This document shows positions 13,626 through 25,615 of a DNA stretch of 46,874 nucleotides, in pieces; positions within the stretch are counted from its first letter, which is position 1; each line of letters begins with the position of its first letter. This stretch comes from Glomus cerebriforme (taxonomy: Eukaryota; Glomeromycota; Glomeromycetes; Glomerales; Glomeraceae): NCBI GenBank assembly GCA_003550305.1, contig QKYT01000114.1, positions 13,021 to 59,894 of the forward strand, read 5' to 3'. Position numbers and translations under genes: made by a program. The notes below the pieces were generated by a model that had not been told where the DNA came from, did no database searches, and saw only the letters and a program-made list of their open reading frames with translations.

Positions 13626-14275
13626 ATGGTATAATTTCGTTTTCCGAAAAGTATATTTCACTTATTAATTTGAACTAACGTAAATTCATACCTTAAGGGT
13701 GCAGTTAAGCGGTATCCTTATCCTAAAGAAGTTTGGTAAGTCTATTCTATCCAGGATTTTATGATACGGCTTGATTGTAACAAATTGTTTATTATATTTT
13801 ATGTAGGTCTCCAGGTATTTTCAATTGTGAAGAGAATGCTGGCTCAAATAATATCACATTATTAATCTGATTTTATTTTATAGCTGGTGGTTGGTGGAGT
13901 CGACCGGCTAATTGGAAAAGCAATACTACCATAATCACCGCAGGGATTTTTGTCATTGTAGGATTTGTTTGGAAAATTTCAGCTGAACAAGAGGTAAATA
14001 TTTATAAATCATTTTTGGGTAACCAGTATATATTCTTCAAAATTTTTTTTTTTTATTATAATTAATTCTAGTGGCGACATAACAAACCTAATCAATGGAT
14101 TCCTTCAATGATGGTAATAGTAATATATATATTTTTTTCTAATATTATTTTGGGAAATGTCAAGTTAATCTATATACTATTATTTTCATATAATTAGTGG
14201 TCTAAACAATTTAAAGATGGAGAATATAGAAATTTAAAATTCGATACAAAAAAACAATCGGATTCTCCAAATTAA
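13626..14275 (+). CDS. Small single-membrane-span protein, 92 aa, with 8-nt exon
   Basis: Six exons join in phase: 13626-13628 (only the ATG), 13698-13735, 13807-13814 (8 nt), 13884-13993, 14072-14113, 14198-14275. The protein starts MGAVKRYPYPKEVWSPAGGW and has one hydrophobic span (about residues 30-48, IITAGIFVIVGFVW). A charged tail with WIPSMMWSKQF follows. The first intron has a GTATAA donor and a clear branch-like site (GAACTAAC). The YPYPKxVWSPxGGWW block resembles small conserved fungal mitochondrial membrane proteins; I recall this pattern but cannot name the family with certainty. The conserved Trp- and Pro-rich block is encoded across three exons, so annotation pipelines could easily miss it. 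Confidence 0.8.
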
Positions 14276-14381
14276 CTATAGTTAAATTATTGAGGTATTA
14301 TTTGTATTAATTCATTCTAAGTATATAACTATAAAATAATTTTTTTATGGTAATCAATTTTACAAATATAGGAAGGAATTT

Positions 14382-17300
14382 TTAATTCATTTCCAATTCT
14401 CTTTGTACCTTCTTGTATAATTTTTTTTGAACTTTTACTTTACTACCTGTTAAAATTCCGATCCATTGCACAATATGTCCGAATACATATTTTTCCATTA
14501 ACCACGATAAAATAAAATCTAATGCCGCAATAAACAAAAGCCACCATCTAAAATAATTTTCGATACTTATAAGTTCAAATATCTGTTGCATTAAACTTGA
14601 TGGAGAGAGAAGGATAAGAGACGTAAGAAGTGTAAGAAAAATCGTTGAGAGAATAAAAGGAACTATTATTTTGAAGATAAAAGAAACAGTCAATCATAAG
14701 TTAAATAATAATTCTGAAAGATCAAAATAAAAATAAAAGATATATTGATACCATTGCTATACATTGATTTCCTGTAAGGTGGTCCAACACTAAAAACTGC
14801 AGCAATTAAAATGTATTGGTAGCATGATAATAGAAACAATACAGTATTCTCAAAGCTAACAATATTTTTATCATCTGGATCGATATCGGGAGGTTTATAC
14901 CTTAGAAAAAAGGATAAAATAAAATTGAAAATATTTAGATAATGTAGGTGTTTAATATATATATGATAATTAAACTTACCAAGGTTGCTTGCGTATTAAT
15001 AGGTAAACAAAAAACTGGAACCCTGATTGAATTAAAATTTGACCAATGAGAGATGTTAACACTCTTCTAGAGACCAAGCTTGCAGTAGGTCGCTTAGGAT
15101 GTAAACGTGAGTAAGGCTCTGTGCGACCCACTAATTTATGAATACGGAATTAGTTGCGTTATTTCAAAAGGAAAAAAAAAAAATAATAAATAACAAAATG
15201 CAATCACTTACTTAAAATCGCAATTGGTAGTATTAAGAACAAATCGATGTAAAGAAACTTTTTGAGATAGAAAAAATCCTAATTTAGAGCTAATATAATG
15301 GCAAATAATCAGAATTGCGTATCTCTTACCTGGAAGTTTCCTAGGTTAGAATCGAAAACATATAGTAAACTGACAGTGGTAAATTGAATTATACTATATA
15401 AAGCCATGTACTTGAAACAACTGAAACTTGTTACTAAGGCTGCACGACCCTCTCTGATTCAGATTTAAATTATGAATATGTAAATATTATAATGACAAAT
15501 AGAATATTTTAGTGATCTTGTCACTCACATGATAACTTCTATAACACAACCAATGTCCATTGTACGGCTTGTAAAGGGTGCTGCCACAGAAGCTTCAGCC
15601 TCAGATAAAGACAAGCCAACGTCAGCCGCTTTCAAAGCACCACAATCGTTGGCGCCGTCTCCACAAAATCCCACACAATACCCCATTAGTTGCAACTTCT
15701 CTACAAGTTCGTGCTTCTCATCAGGTGACATACGAGCAAATATTTGCCCTTTAATCAGCATCTAACAAATACACACATGACATATTAATAATCAGAACGA
15801 ACGTAGATATATGGAATTTAAATATTTTAATATACTTACTCGGAAAAGTGCGGTTTCATCGGCGAAATCTACCATCCATCGGAATACATCACCCGTAACA
15901 GCCAGGTCATATGAAGAAGCGTTGAGAAGTGGATACTCGTTGGAATAATTTGAAACTGATTGAATTAACGGCTTAATAATATTTTAATTTTAGACTGAAT
16001 TAGCAATAAACAAGATGATAATTGAAATATAAGTAAAAAAAAAAAATAAATAAATAAATAAATAAATAAAAACCTTTAAAGTCTTCGAATCTAAAAAATC
16101 TTTTGGATCATCCAAATTTTCCCACGCAATTTCAGCTCTGGGGCTAACGGAAGAACCTTCGATAAACCTTGGTATATATGTCTTTGTATTCTTGTTGATT
16201 AATCCACATTCACGAGATACACTTACGGCAGTGAGAACATTATCACCTATATATAAAGTTCTTTTTATATAATTTCGTGAAAAAGTTTTGTTTAACCATC
16301 ACAACAACTATTACCTGTACACATAATCTGCCGAATTTTTGCACGCATAAGTTTTTCAATAACAGGTGGCGTACTATTTTTTAATTTATTCTCGAATATA
16401 ATGATTCCCAAGAACTGTAAATCTTGCTCTACCTGATCCCTTTGAAATTGCAAAATAAAATAAAATAAATAAAAGAGGAATGATAATAATAAAAGATGAA
16501 CCCGAAATAAAACCTTTTGACTTTCTGTGCCTTCATCCAGTTTAAATTATTAAACCTTTTGGAAGCACATGCAATAACACGAAAGCCATGGTGAGTATAA
16601 TAATGTAACAATTCATCATAATCATCCGGAACTTAAGATTGAAAAAAAGGATTTTGTTAAAAAAGAAGAAATATACTCCAAAAATTATGATTGGCTTATA
16701 ATATGATAATTTACTGGTATCTGGTCTACAAATCTCACGCATAACTTCCGGTGCCCCTTTAACGTAAACTTCCATTGTTGGACTTCGCAATCGTTTAACT
16801 AAAACACTCATACGTCGTAATGAAGAAACGAATTCAAATGTTCGAATAATACCGAGTTCCAAAAATGATGTGCTCTAAAAAGAAATGAATGAATAAGTAA
16901 TTAAATTCATCATTAAAATATTTTTTATTTTTTCCTCTCCATTTCTTACTTCATTGTTCAACAGATCAGACAAATTGAATTGTCCACTACCCGGAGGTCT
17001 AACAACTGTTGGAATAATACTACCAGTTCCTATCATCGAAGTATGAGTTGCAGGCTGATCTGAAGTGCTACTTGAGATTCCTGTACTACTTGAAGGGCGT
17101 AAACTACTTTGTCCGCTTTCTTCCAACAACCATTTTGTAAACTCGAACATCTTCAGATCAAGAGGATCACCAATTAATTCACCATTAACAAGCTTAAGAG
17201 AATGACAAGTCGTCATAACATATAATATTGATACAAAATCAGATTCCGTCACAGATTTAATGTCCACAGTTGGATCATTCAAATTTACATTGGAAAGGGT

Positions 17301-20040
17301 ATCGGCAGATGTATGAAGGTCCGAGAATCTTGGATAAGTATTATAAGTATTAAAATATATTAATACTTAAATAAGTCAATTTCAATGAAATACATACCTG
17401 TTTTTTGTTTGGTCAACACAACGCACTCCAAGTACGTCTAAACCATCCTCAGTAAGTGTACCAGTCTTATCAAAGCACATAACATTCAACTTTCCTCCAA
17501 TATTAACCCTTTAAATAGAAATTTTTTTTTTTTAATTTTTTAAAAAGAAATTGAATAGAAACCAAATTAATAAATACCTTGCAGGACTTATGCAAAATAT
17601 TTGTGCTTTCCTTAACCTTGCCAAAGAAAAGCTCGTGCCAATAGACATTGTTGTAGGTAAAGCAGGAGGAACCACAATAGTAATCAGATCTAAGGCACGT
17701 ACTATAATGAGATGATTATTTACTCCCATTCGGATAAAATTGACCGTACTTATAATAAATCCAATTCCAGCTAAGAAATGGAAAACATTATTACCAAACA
17801 ATTCAATCAATTAGGTTTATGTCTAACTTTATAAAAAGAATAATACCTATTATTGCTAAAATTCCTATAAACCGAAAAGAGTCTCGATAGAATTTAAACT
17901 TGTTTGGCTTTGGAAATAACATCGATCGAATAAGAGAACCCTTAGTTGTATTAAATCCTATAAAAATGGGATGATTAATTTCAATCAAAATAAATTAATT
18001 TATTATTTTATTACAATTACCTGTCCTAACGACCAATGCCAATGCCACTCCTTCGTCATCATTATTATCGAAGGATATAGCATTATTCTTTGCTCTTCTA
18101 ACTCGCACAATCTTTGTTCCGGAAAAAAGAAAATGCTTTGAAACCTCAGGTTGAACATTAACTGCTGTCAAATCCATCTTATGTAATGTTGCATCTGTGA
18201 TGGGTAATTTAGAAACTGGAACTGACTCTCCTAAAGGAATTTCCAATAAAAAAAAAGGTTATATAAAAATATTTTAAAATATATACAAATTAATATTAAT
18301 TTTTCTCTACCAGTAAGCATGCTTTCATTGACTATACAATCGCCTGTTAATAAAATTGCATCACATGGATAAACGTGTAGATTTGGATCAGAGATTTCAA
18401 ACACATCTCCCGGTACTAAATCTTCTGAAGAGGTATATCTCCCTATATAATTTATTGTTAAACATTAATTAAAATATTTATAATATAAAAAAAATATTCG
18501 TGTTCTCATTAACTTACATAATCCGTTGCGAAATATCCTCACGTCACAAACAAATTTTGACATTTCACGCAATCGATGCATGGTCTTCAAAATATACCAT
18601 TAATGAGTATTATTATAATAATAATAATAATTTTATATATCAACGATATACTTTACCTGTTTTGTTTCTATAAGAGTATTAATAACACTTGTAGCAGAAA
18701 TGATAAAAATACATGCAGCATAGTAATAATACTCGTCGAGACACCAAAGTATCATTGAAAAAACTTGGAAAATATAAAACGGATGTAATACCTATGAATA
18801 TAATTGATAAATAAATCAATTTATATCATATTCTTACTTGTGATTGGATTTAAAACACTCAAATAATAATCAGACCTCATCCATTAATAATTGTAAAGTA
18901 GATTTTTCTTGAACATCAATCATATTCGGTCCAAAAATAATTTCACGTTCATTGTGGACATCACGAGTGATCCCTTTCTTTAAGATTTTAGTAGATGTCC
19001 AGCTTGGATCCTTCCAATAACTATAAAAATTCATTAATAAATATATCTATACTTTTTAAAAAAATATTATAGATAGTAACCTATTTTGTAAAAATTTTCC
19101 TATTCCAGGATGAAAAATAAATCGTATATAACGATACTCAAAATAGTGCAAATAATGCAATATTTCATCGGGATAAATTTTATGACTTGCTGCATCTTCA
19201 TCATCAAGCTGATCAATTGTAAACACAGATGAAATAGTTCCACCATAATATTTTCGATTCACATATTCAATCGCAATTTCACCCCATTGATTCTGAATAT
19301 AAAAAAATTTACATGTATATTTAAATAATATAAATATAATAATCTACGTTTTCAAAGAAAAATATTTAAATAAAATAGTAGTTTTTTTACAAACCTCTAC
19401 GACTACCCATTCAGCTTTTCCCATTACACAAACATTGCCAACCCACCAAATCCATATTTTTGGTAACCATCGGGCAAGAAGATATAATGCTCCACCAGTT
19501 AAAAAACAAAAAATATAATATAAATAGAGTCGAAAACGATTGAATTGGTAACCCGCTAAAATGATCTGAAAATGTATCGTATTATAAGAATAAACCGATA
19601 TTGTAAATAAAAAACAGATATTATATATATGTAATATCGAACATACATTGAGATCATCATCTTCTAGATAAACATTCTGAATAAAAGGCGAATCATTTTT
19701 ATTACCTAATAGATAAAAAAAAAAATTAATAAGCATAAAATATAATATTCTCAACCTTTTTAAAGATATAAACTATGTATAACTTGTATATTAAAAAAAT
19801 ACTCCTACCAAACATATTTATTATTATACGTCCCAAAGACCCATTGTCTGTGTTATTTAATAATGGCTTATTATCCTTCGTTATGTTTATACTTTCATCC
19901 TCATAACCGTCTTCTATAGTGGAACGAGTACTATGACTTTCTTCAAAGTTAAATTCATTAATTTCTAGAGTATTTAAATTTGAATTGGTCCCATCTGAAC
20001 TACTACTCCCGCCAGCAAATTCTCGAGTTGCAAGTACCAT
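14382..20040 (-). CDS. YPK9: P5B-type ATPase (ATP13A2/Ypk9-like), 1289 aa
   Basis: This is a P5-type ATPase; the PPALP motif in the fourth core transmembrane helix ([11 protein letters not shown]) marks subclass P5B. ATP13A2 of this class exports polyamines from lysosomes; the yeast homologue is vacuolar. 24 exons join in phase: 20040-19809, 19705-19647, 19565-19395, 19292-19081, 19020-18876, 18791-18657, 18584-18518, 18442-18311, 18230-18021, 17957-17847, 17770-17578, 17508-17398, 17328-16950, 16874-16715, 16631-16514, 16439-16315, 16246-16074, 15971-15840, 15761-15529, 15453-15330, 15278-15212, 15130-14980, 14900-14752, 14662-14382. TGES spans the exon 8/9 junction, and the phosphorylation site [16 protein letters not shown] is in exon 12. 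[16 protein letters not shown] is in exon 19. The nucleotide domain carries a Ser/Thr/Gly-rich insert (exon 13). All catalytic motifs are intact. Confidence 0.95.
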
Positions 20041-20831
20041 GCTCTCTTATTTGTACTATTAATATCTAAATATGGTTTAAATAAAAACGAATAATAATAA
20101 ATATTGAGTATCGTTCAAGTGAAATTAAATATATAAATAAAAATAAAAACAACACTACAAAACGTTAATAAGCGCGAATGTCATCGAAATTCGGGCGGCA
20201 TGTGAGGCAAACTAATAATGCTGACGCGAAATTTAGCGATCAAAAACTTCAGAACGAAAATAAAAGGTTAAACCCTGAAATTCGCGAAAATTAAACTACT
20301 TTTTGTAAGCGTTCAGATAACATTCCAACAATGGCTGCGATTTATGTGATGGTCAGGTTTGTGGCGCAGCTAGCCAATGTGGCGCAACAAAAAATCATAA
20401 AAAGAAAATTTTTTATATTAACATATAGCCTTTAAAAGTTACTAATTTCGGCTACTCTGCAAGTTTACTTAGAGTGCTAAAAGCAATTTTAAATATCATT
20501 ATTGACTTATTTGACAAAAATTTTATTTTCGTCAAATTCATTTTTGGTAAAATCAATCATTTATATGTAAAGTCAAAAACGGCATTTTAAACCTTCTTCC
20601 AAAGGATAAGTAAACTTGCAGAGCAGCAGAAATTACATCTACAGTAAAAATTTAAAAGCTTTATGTCAGATTTGACTTTACATATAAATGATTGATTTTA
20701 GCTCTTTGCCGATCATTTCCAAAAATGGATTAAATTTTTTGTTCAGTAAATAAATCAAGATGCGCCACAAACCTGGCACATTTTGTTTAAGCGGTGATAA
20801 CCACGTAAAACATAAAACTTCTCATTTATAT
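20041..20831. promoter_or_regulatory. Divergent P5B ATPase / HMG-CoA lyase promoter with inverted repeats
   Basis: The two genes are head-to-head across 791 bp. The right half (20354-20775) is bounded by a 15-bp exact inverted repeat, CAGGTTTGTGGCGCA and its complement. It contains two more exact inverted pairs of 17 and 29 bp in an interleaved order (see the repeat entry). No TATA box can be singled out in such AT-rich DNA. Confidence 0.5.
20354..20775. repeat. 422-bp element with three interleaved exact inverted repeats
   Basis: Pair A: 20354-20368 with 20761-20775 (15 bp, CAGGTTTGTGGCGCA). Pair B: 20455-20471 with 20607-20623 (17 bp, CTCTGCAAGTTTACTTA). Pair C: 20549-20577 with 20671-20699 (29 bp, containing ATCATTTATATGTAAAGTC). 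The order is A B C B' C' A', so B and C cross inside A. Matches are exact while the sequence between is diverged. A transposon-derived fold-back is possible; a shared regulatory region is another option. Confidence 0.75.
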
Positions 20832-22290
20832 ATGTCTGTCATCTTTAGATCCTCCTTTCTTACCTTCCGTACAAATAAAATTTTTTTTACTAAAATACGT
20901 TCAATATCCGTATTATGTGATCAAGTAAGTGATTTTTTTTTTTACGTCTATTATTGCAAAGGGTTATTTTCTAAAAAAAAAAAAAAAAATCTGAATCCTT
21001 ACACCAGAATTTAGGCTCACATACAGGGCCAAAACAAGTTAAAATTGTAGAAGTTGGTCCTCGCGACGGCCTACAAAATGAAAAACATCCTATACCAACA
21101 GATATTAAGGTAAGTTTTATAAATAAGCTATCAAAGACAGGGCTAAAAGTAATCGAAGCAACTTCTTTTGTATCACCAAAACTAGTTCCTCAGGTATGTT
21201 AAAGTTCCTTTCTTTTATCACGCTCTTCACCGATAACTATTTACATTTTTCACCTTTAAAAAAAGATGGCAGATTGTAGTGAAGTAATGACAAAAATAAC
21301 GCGCGAACCAGGAGTCAATTATCCAGTTCTGACACCAAATCTTAAAGGTTTAGAAAAAGCTATTTCTGTAGGTGTAAAAGAAGTGGCCATTTTTGGTGCT
21401 GCTTCTGAAGCATTTAGTCAGGCAAACATAAATTGCTCAATAAAAGATAGTTTATCTCGATTTCGTGAGGTAGTTAAATGTGCTAAGTTAGCAGGAATTT
21501 CTGTTAGAGGGTAGTTTTAGATTTGATTTATTTCTGTCATATTTCGATCGTTTATAGAGAATTATATTAATTCAGGTTTTTGATATTAAAAGTTATGTTT
21601 CTTGTGTTCTCGGATGTCCTTATCAAGGAGAAGTTTCTCCTGAAGCAGTTGCAGAAATTGCTAAAGAGATGTATAAAATGGGATGTTATGAGATATCTTT
21701 AGGGGATACAATTGGTGTTGGCACACCTGGTGAGAATTAATTATGAGGAAAAATACAAAAGTTAATGAAAATTAATCTTAATTGAAATTATTGTTCTATT
21801 ATCAAGGATCATTAATCAAAATGTTAACAGCAGTACGTAAAGTAATACCAATCGAACGATTAGCATTACATTGTCATGATACCTATGGTCAAGCACTCGT
21901 TAATATATATTGTGCTTTGGAGGTTTGTTTCCATATAGTTTTCATTTCTCAAATCTATAATGGTTCTCACTTAACAAATAATTATATAGCAAGGAGTTAA
22001 GGTTTTTGATAGTTCTGTTTCGGGTTTAGGTATGGAATTCTTTTATATATATTTATTTAATCTTATATGCTAAATCGTAATATGATTATTTAGGTGGGTG
22101 TCCCTTTGCCAAAGGAGCAACTGGCAACGTAGCAACAGAAGATGTGGTATACATGCTTCAAGGAATGGGTTTTCATACGGGTATTGATCTTACCAATTTG
22201 ATACGCGTTGGTAATTATATTTCGCAGCATTTAAGTAGGCCGAATAGATCTAAAGTAGCTGTTGCTCTTAATGCCAGGAATAGTTTATAA
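20832..22290 (+). CDS. HMGCL: Hydroxymethylglutaryl-CoA lyase, mitochondrial, 337 aa
   Basis: HMG-CoA lyase splits HMG-CoA into acetyl-CoA and acetoacetate at the end of leucine breakdown. Seven exons join in phase: 20832-20924, 21008-21193, 21266-21510, 21593-21729, 21807-21922, 21990-22029, 22094-22290. The catalytic TIM barrel begins [12 protein letters not shown] and contains [35 protein letters not shown] and [11 protein letters not shown]. The signature with the active-site Cys is [17 protein letters not shown]. Exon 1 encodes a basic, Ser-rich leader ([20 protein letters not shown]) fitting a mitochondrial presequence, which fixes the start. There is no C-terminal peroxisomal signal (ends NARNSL). 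Two acceptors are AAG. It ends 110 bp from the Mtr3 stop (convergent). Confidence 0.96.
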
Positions 22291-22400
22291 ACATTATATA
22301 AATGGTGGACTATTAAAATGATTTATTTATCTTAATATTATATTCTAATAGATTTATCAATAATTAAAAAATCTAGTTATTCACTATAAAATATAGTGTG

Positions 22401-23570
22401 TTATTGAATCTTATTTTTCACAGATTCTAATAAACTGTGATTCATTACCGAATATATTTTAGAACATGCATCGGTACATTGTTCAATAGCCTAAATTTTA
22501 ATTTGTTAAATTATGGTAGTAAATCACTTCATTACAATATAAGAAATTAATAAATATTTCACCTGAGTAGTTAATGATACTTCAACTTTACCGGATTGTA
22601 AAATATGTGTTACTTCGTTTAATGAAGGCATATAAGACAAAATTAAAGAACCTGATTCACGCTGTTCTTCTACAAGATCACTATCCATATAAATATCTCC
22701 ATCAATATATGACTAGAATTATATCAAATGTCAGTTTTGAATTTAATTTTTAATTATTAATTTTTGAAAACACTATACTCACTGCAGAACAAGCTGCAAC
22801 CTGGTCTAGCATTTCTATACCCGCGTCAGCCACAGCTACTGAAGCGCATGTAATTGCAGCGGCAAAACAAGATGCCATCCCATCATTCTCTAGTACACTT
22901 ATATATATATCAATAGTTGACTTTGGTAATAGATCAAGTCGTATTGAAGGTGCTAATGCTTCATATACAAGCTGTGACAACTCTTTTTCCTGTGCATCCT
23001 TCAAGTTACAAAAAAAAATAATTACTATCAAATTCCATGATAAAGAATTAACATAAGTAAACTTACACGATAAGGTTGTCTACGCTTCAAACATGAAAAT
23101 GGTGTAAATTTGATTTCACAATTTAAATTACCTCTCCCGCTAAATGATGGAATTTTTGTTTGGCGTGGACCATATCTAAAATATTAAGACTAAAATAAAT
23201 AAAAATTGTAAAGAAAAAGAGAAAATATGTTCTATACTTACTACTCTTAATATAACTTACACTCCACAAGCAATCTTTGTTCGACGCAACTCTATATATG
23301 CTGAACCGTTAGCTTGACTTATAAGCCCAGTTTTTAGGACTGGAAAAGTAATCCATAAAATATAAAACAATATTCCTTAATCAAAACGTGTTCATGAAAA
23401 AAAAAAATTTTGAAATACGTACAGATCGGTCGAATATCTTCTAAGTTTCTTCCATCGCGTCGTTGGCCATTAATATCCTTAAGTTGTATTTTTTCTCTAT
23501 CAGTGGATTTTATAATTATTGGCGCAACAGTAACTTCAGGACCTTGTATTCGTCTTCGATCTCCCGACAT
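22401..23570 (-). CDS. MTR3: Exosome core subunit Mtr3/EXOSC6 (RNase PH fold), 263 aa
   Basis: Six exons join in phase: 23570-23423, 23339-23261, 23175-23067, 22998-22783, 22712-22563, 22490-22401. The RNase PH fold shows as GRNLEDIRPIFLKTGLISQA, GSAYIELRRTKIACGVYGPR, EALAPSIRLDLLPKSTIDIY and ITCASVAVADAGIEMLD. The LISQANGSAY and CxVYGPRQ patterns fit the Mtr3/EXOSC6 branch better than Rrp41/Ski6. Eukaryotic Mtr3 is catalytically inactive and forms part of the six-subunit ring of the RNA exosome in nucleus and cytoplasm. It shares a 133-bp divergent promoter with the TPR gene. Confidence 0.92.
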
Positions 23571-23703
23571 TTTCTTTCGCTTATAAAAAAAAATTTAATG
23601 ATCCAGAGAGAATTGTCAATCGATCAACACAAATTCTCCGATTGGTTGTTACAGTCATATTTAACCATTTAGATCGGCAACAATTTACTCAACGTTCTTT
23701 TCG
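23571..23703. promoter_or_regulatory. 133-bp divergent promoter, Mtr3 / TPR gene
   Basis: The start codons of two head-to-head genes are 133 bp apart, so both promoters must overlap here. No specific element is recognisable beyond an A-rich tract at about 23586-23593. Confidence 0.55.
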
Positions 23704-25250
23704 ATGGCACTCGTAATCCAAAGGACATTGGCAAGAAAATATATACTGCGCAATGCCTTATCATCCGATTTTAAATATTCTATCACCTTTCATTCTTTTG
23801 CAAGTCAACGTCAAATGGTAAAAGATAGGTCGAAAGTTGTCATCACAAAGAACCGTTTCTTTTCTACTGAACAGATTAATCAAAATTCAGCAAAAAACAA
23901 TAATAGTAAACTTTCATCTGAGAATATGGCGCGAAAACCAGCACCTGAACCATTGAAACAAGCCAAACCTTTAGAATTTTTCACTCAAAAGACAAACGAA
24001 TATAGAAAACCAACTTTACCAGCGTTTCCTTTAGTATTAATTTTTACAGCTACGGCAATCACATGCCTTGGATTATATCAATACTTTTTTTCTACAGTTT
24101 ATAAATATCCTGAAGAAATTCGTAAAAATCTTCGAAAAGGCTTATATTATCAAAATTATAGGAACGATCCAACTCGTGCTGTTAATTATTATCAAACTGC
24201 TTTAAACGAGGCATTTAATAATGCAGAATTAGATAATGCATCCCCAGAAGTTACCGGGATTATGATTCAGCTGGGCAGTCTATACGAAGAGCTTGGTCGA
24301 ATACGTGATGCTTTGGATGTTTTTACAATGGCGTATGATGCTATTGTTACTCCAAATAATACTCCAGTAAAATTGGATGGGAAAATAAAACTTAGATCGA
24401 TTGGATTAGCGCAAAAATTGGGCGATTTACATCAAAGTTTAAAACAAGATGAACAAGCAGAAAAATATTACATATGGTCTGTTGAACAACTTTTGCAGTC
24501 ACATTCCGAAGTAGCCCAGTTAAATCATGATAACAACAGTCGCAATAATTTATTTTCAAAGAAAATTGATATGGTTCTCCCACCTTGGATGACATTTACT
24601 GATTTAGGTGCTTCGCTTGAAGCTCTTGCAGCTTTTTATTCTTCGCGATACAAATACGCGTAAGTGATATATAAATGAAAAGACTGGGGTAGGAATGTCG
24701 CAATGAGATTTTTCTGTTTCGGTACGCATAAATTCATTATCACAAAATTTTAAAATATTATTTATACTAATTATTAAACAAATCATGGATGGACATAATA
24801 ACATATATATTAGTTATGCTCTCCCACTTTATCTTCGTGCTTTATCATTGATTAATCCACCCGAATCTTCTTGTCATTCAGCCGTTCTTATGAATAACAT
24901 ATCAGAAGTGTTCACCGGAATGGGTAATTTGGAATTAGCACAAGGGTGGGCTGAACGTGGTTTAAAACTCGTTGAAAATTTTAATCAAAAAAAGAAAACT
25001 AGAGAGTGTGATGAATGTCGTGGAGTTTTACTATTTAATCTAGGGATGATTTCAGAGGTATTTAGAATTTTATATTTTTTTAAGAGATTTTATGTAAATA
25101 TATTAAATCTAATTTTTGTATTAGTTATCGGGAAATGTTGTGAAGGCAAGTGAATATTACGAAAAGGCTCGCAATCTTGCAAAGAAAATTGATTACTCAG
25201 ATTGTGTAAATGAAGCTGAACTTGCGTTGAAAAGGATTAATATGAATTAG
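23704..25250 (+). CDS. MGR3: Mitochondrial TPR-repeat protein, Mgr3-like, 441 aa
   Basis: Exons 23704-24659, 24814-25057 and 25125-25250 join in phase. The N-terminal 60 residues are basic and Ser-rich (MALVIQRTLARKYILRNALS), fitting a mitochondrial presequence. A single hydrophobic segment (about residues 103-124, FPLVLIFTATAITCLGLYQY) anchors it in the inner membrane. Then come TPR-like helices: YYQNYRNDPTRAVNYYQTAL, IMIQLGSLYEELGRIRDALD, FTGMGNLELAQGWAERGL and KASEYYEKARNLAKK. This layout matches Mgr3, the substrate adaptor of the yeast i-AAA protease. The identification is by architecture and short motifs, so Mgr3 is likely but not certain. The first intron (154 nt) is long for this window. 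Confidence 0.85.
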
Positions 25251-25615
25251 AATATGTTAAATAGATAGACGTTAACCTAAAGATGTAATCTTTTTTATTT
25301 ATTTACTTGAGTTGAACTAAAATTTATATTCTATTTTAACACCCAATTAAAATATGATAAATGAGCATTATTAATTTTTATAAGAAAACTTTTAACCGCA
25401 GTATAATGCATATAATGCGATTCGCGAATCTTCATCACATGGATAATTTCTTAATGCCATAATGCCGGCCAAAAGTCACGTAGGAGTAAATTTTATGGGA
25501 AGATCTGGAAGATCTTACTGCGAATCCGCATCTAATGCATCTTTTAAATACAGATCGGTTGATCACATTTGAATTGACTTTCTTCTTTTTCGTAAAAATT
25601 TCATTTAGTAGTAAA
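25251..25615. promoter_or_regulatory. F-box gene upstream region with GGCCAAAA/CACGT motif
   Basis: TAATTTCTTAATGCCATAAT followed by GCCGGCCAAAAGTCACGT lies at 25444-25481, about 135 bases upstream of the preferred F-box start codon. The block is nearly identical to the copy at 33180-33218. An upstream in-frame ATG at 25535 precedes the favoured start. Confidence 0.5.

Noticed and set aside
15529..15765. 78-aa plus-strand ORF opposite exon 19 of the P5B ATPase
   Set aside because: It is the exact complement of the conserved [16 protein letters not shown] exon, so it is a shadow.
16022..16072. AAATAAATAAATA microsatellite in an intron of the P5B ATPase
   Set aside because: A plain simple repeat of a kind common in AT-rich introns; no sign of function.
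21105..21125. Possible intron donor AAGGTAAGT inside HMG-CoA lyase exon 2
   Set aside because: The frame reads through it into conserved family sequence (KVSFINKLS...[10 protein letters not shown]), so it is not needed as a splice site.
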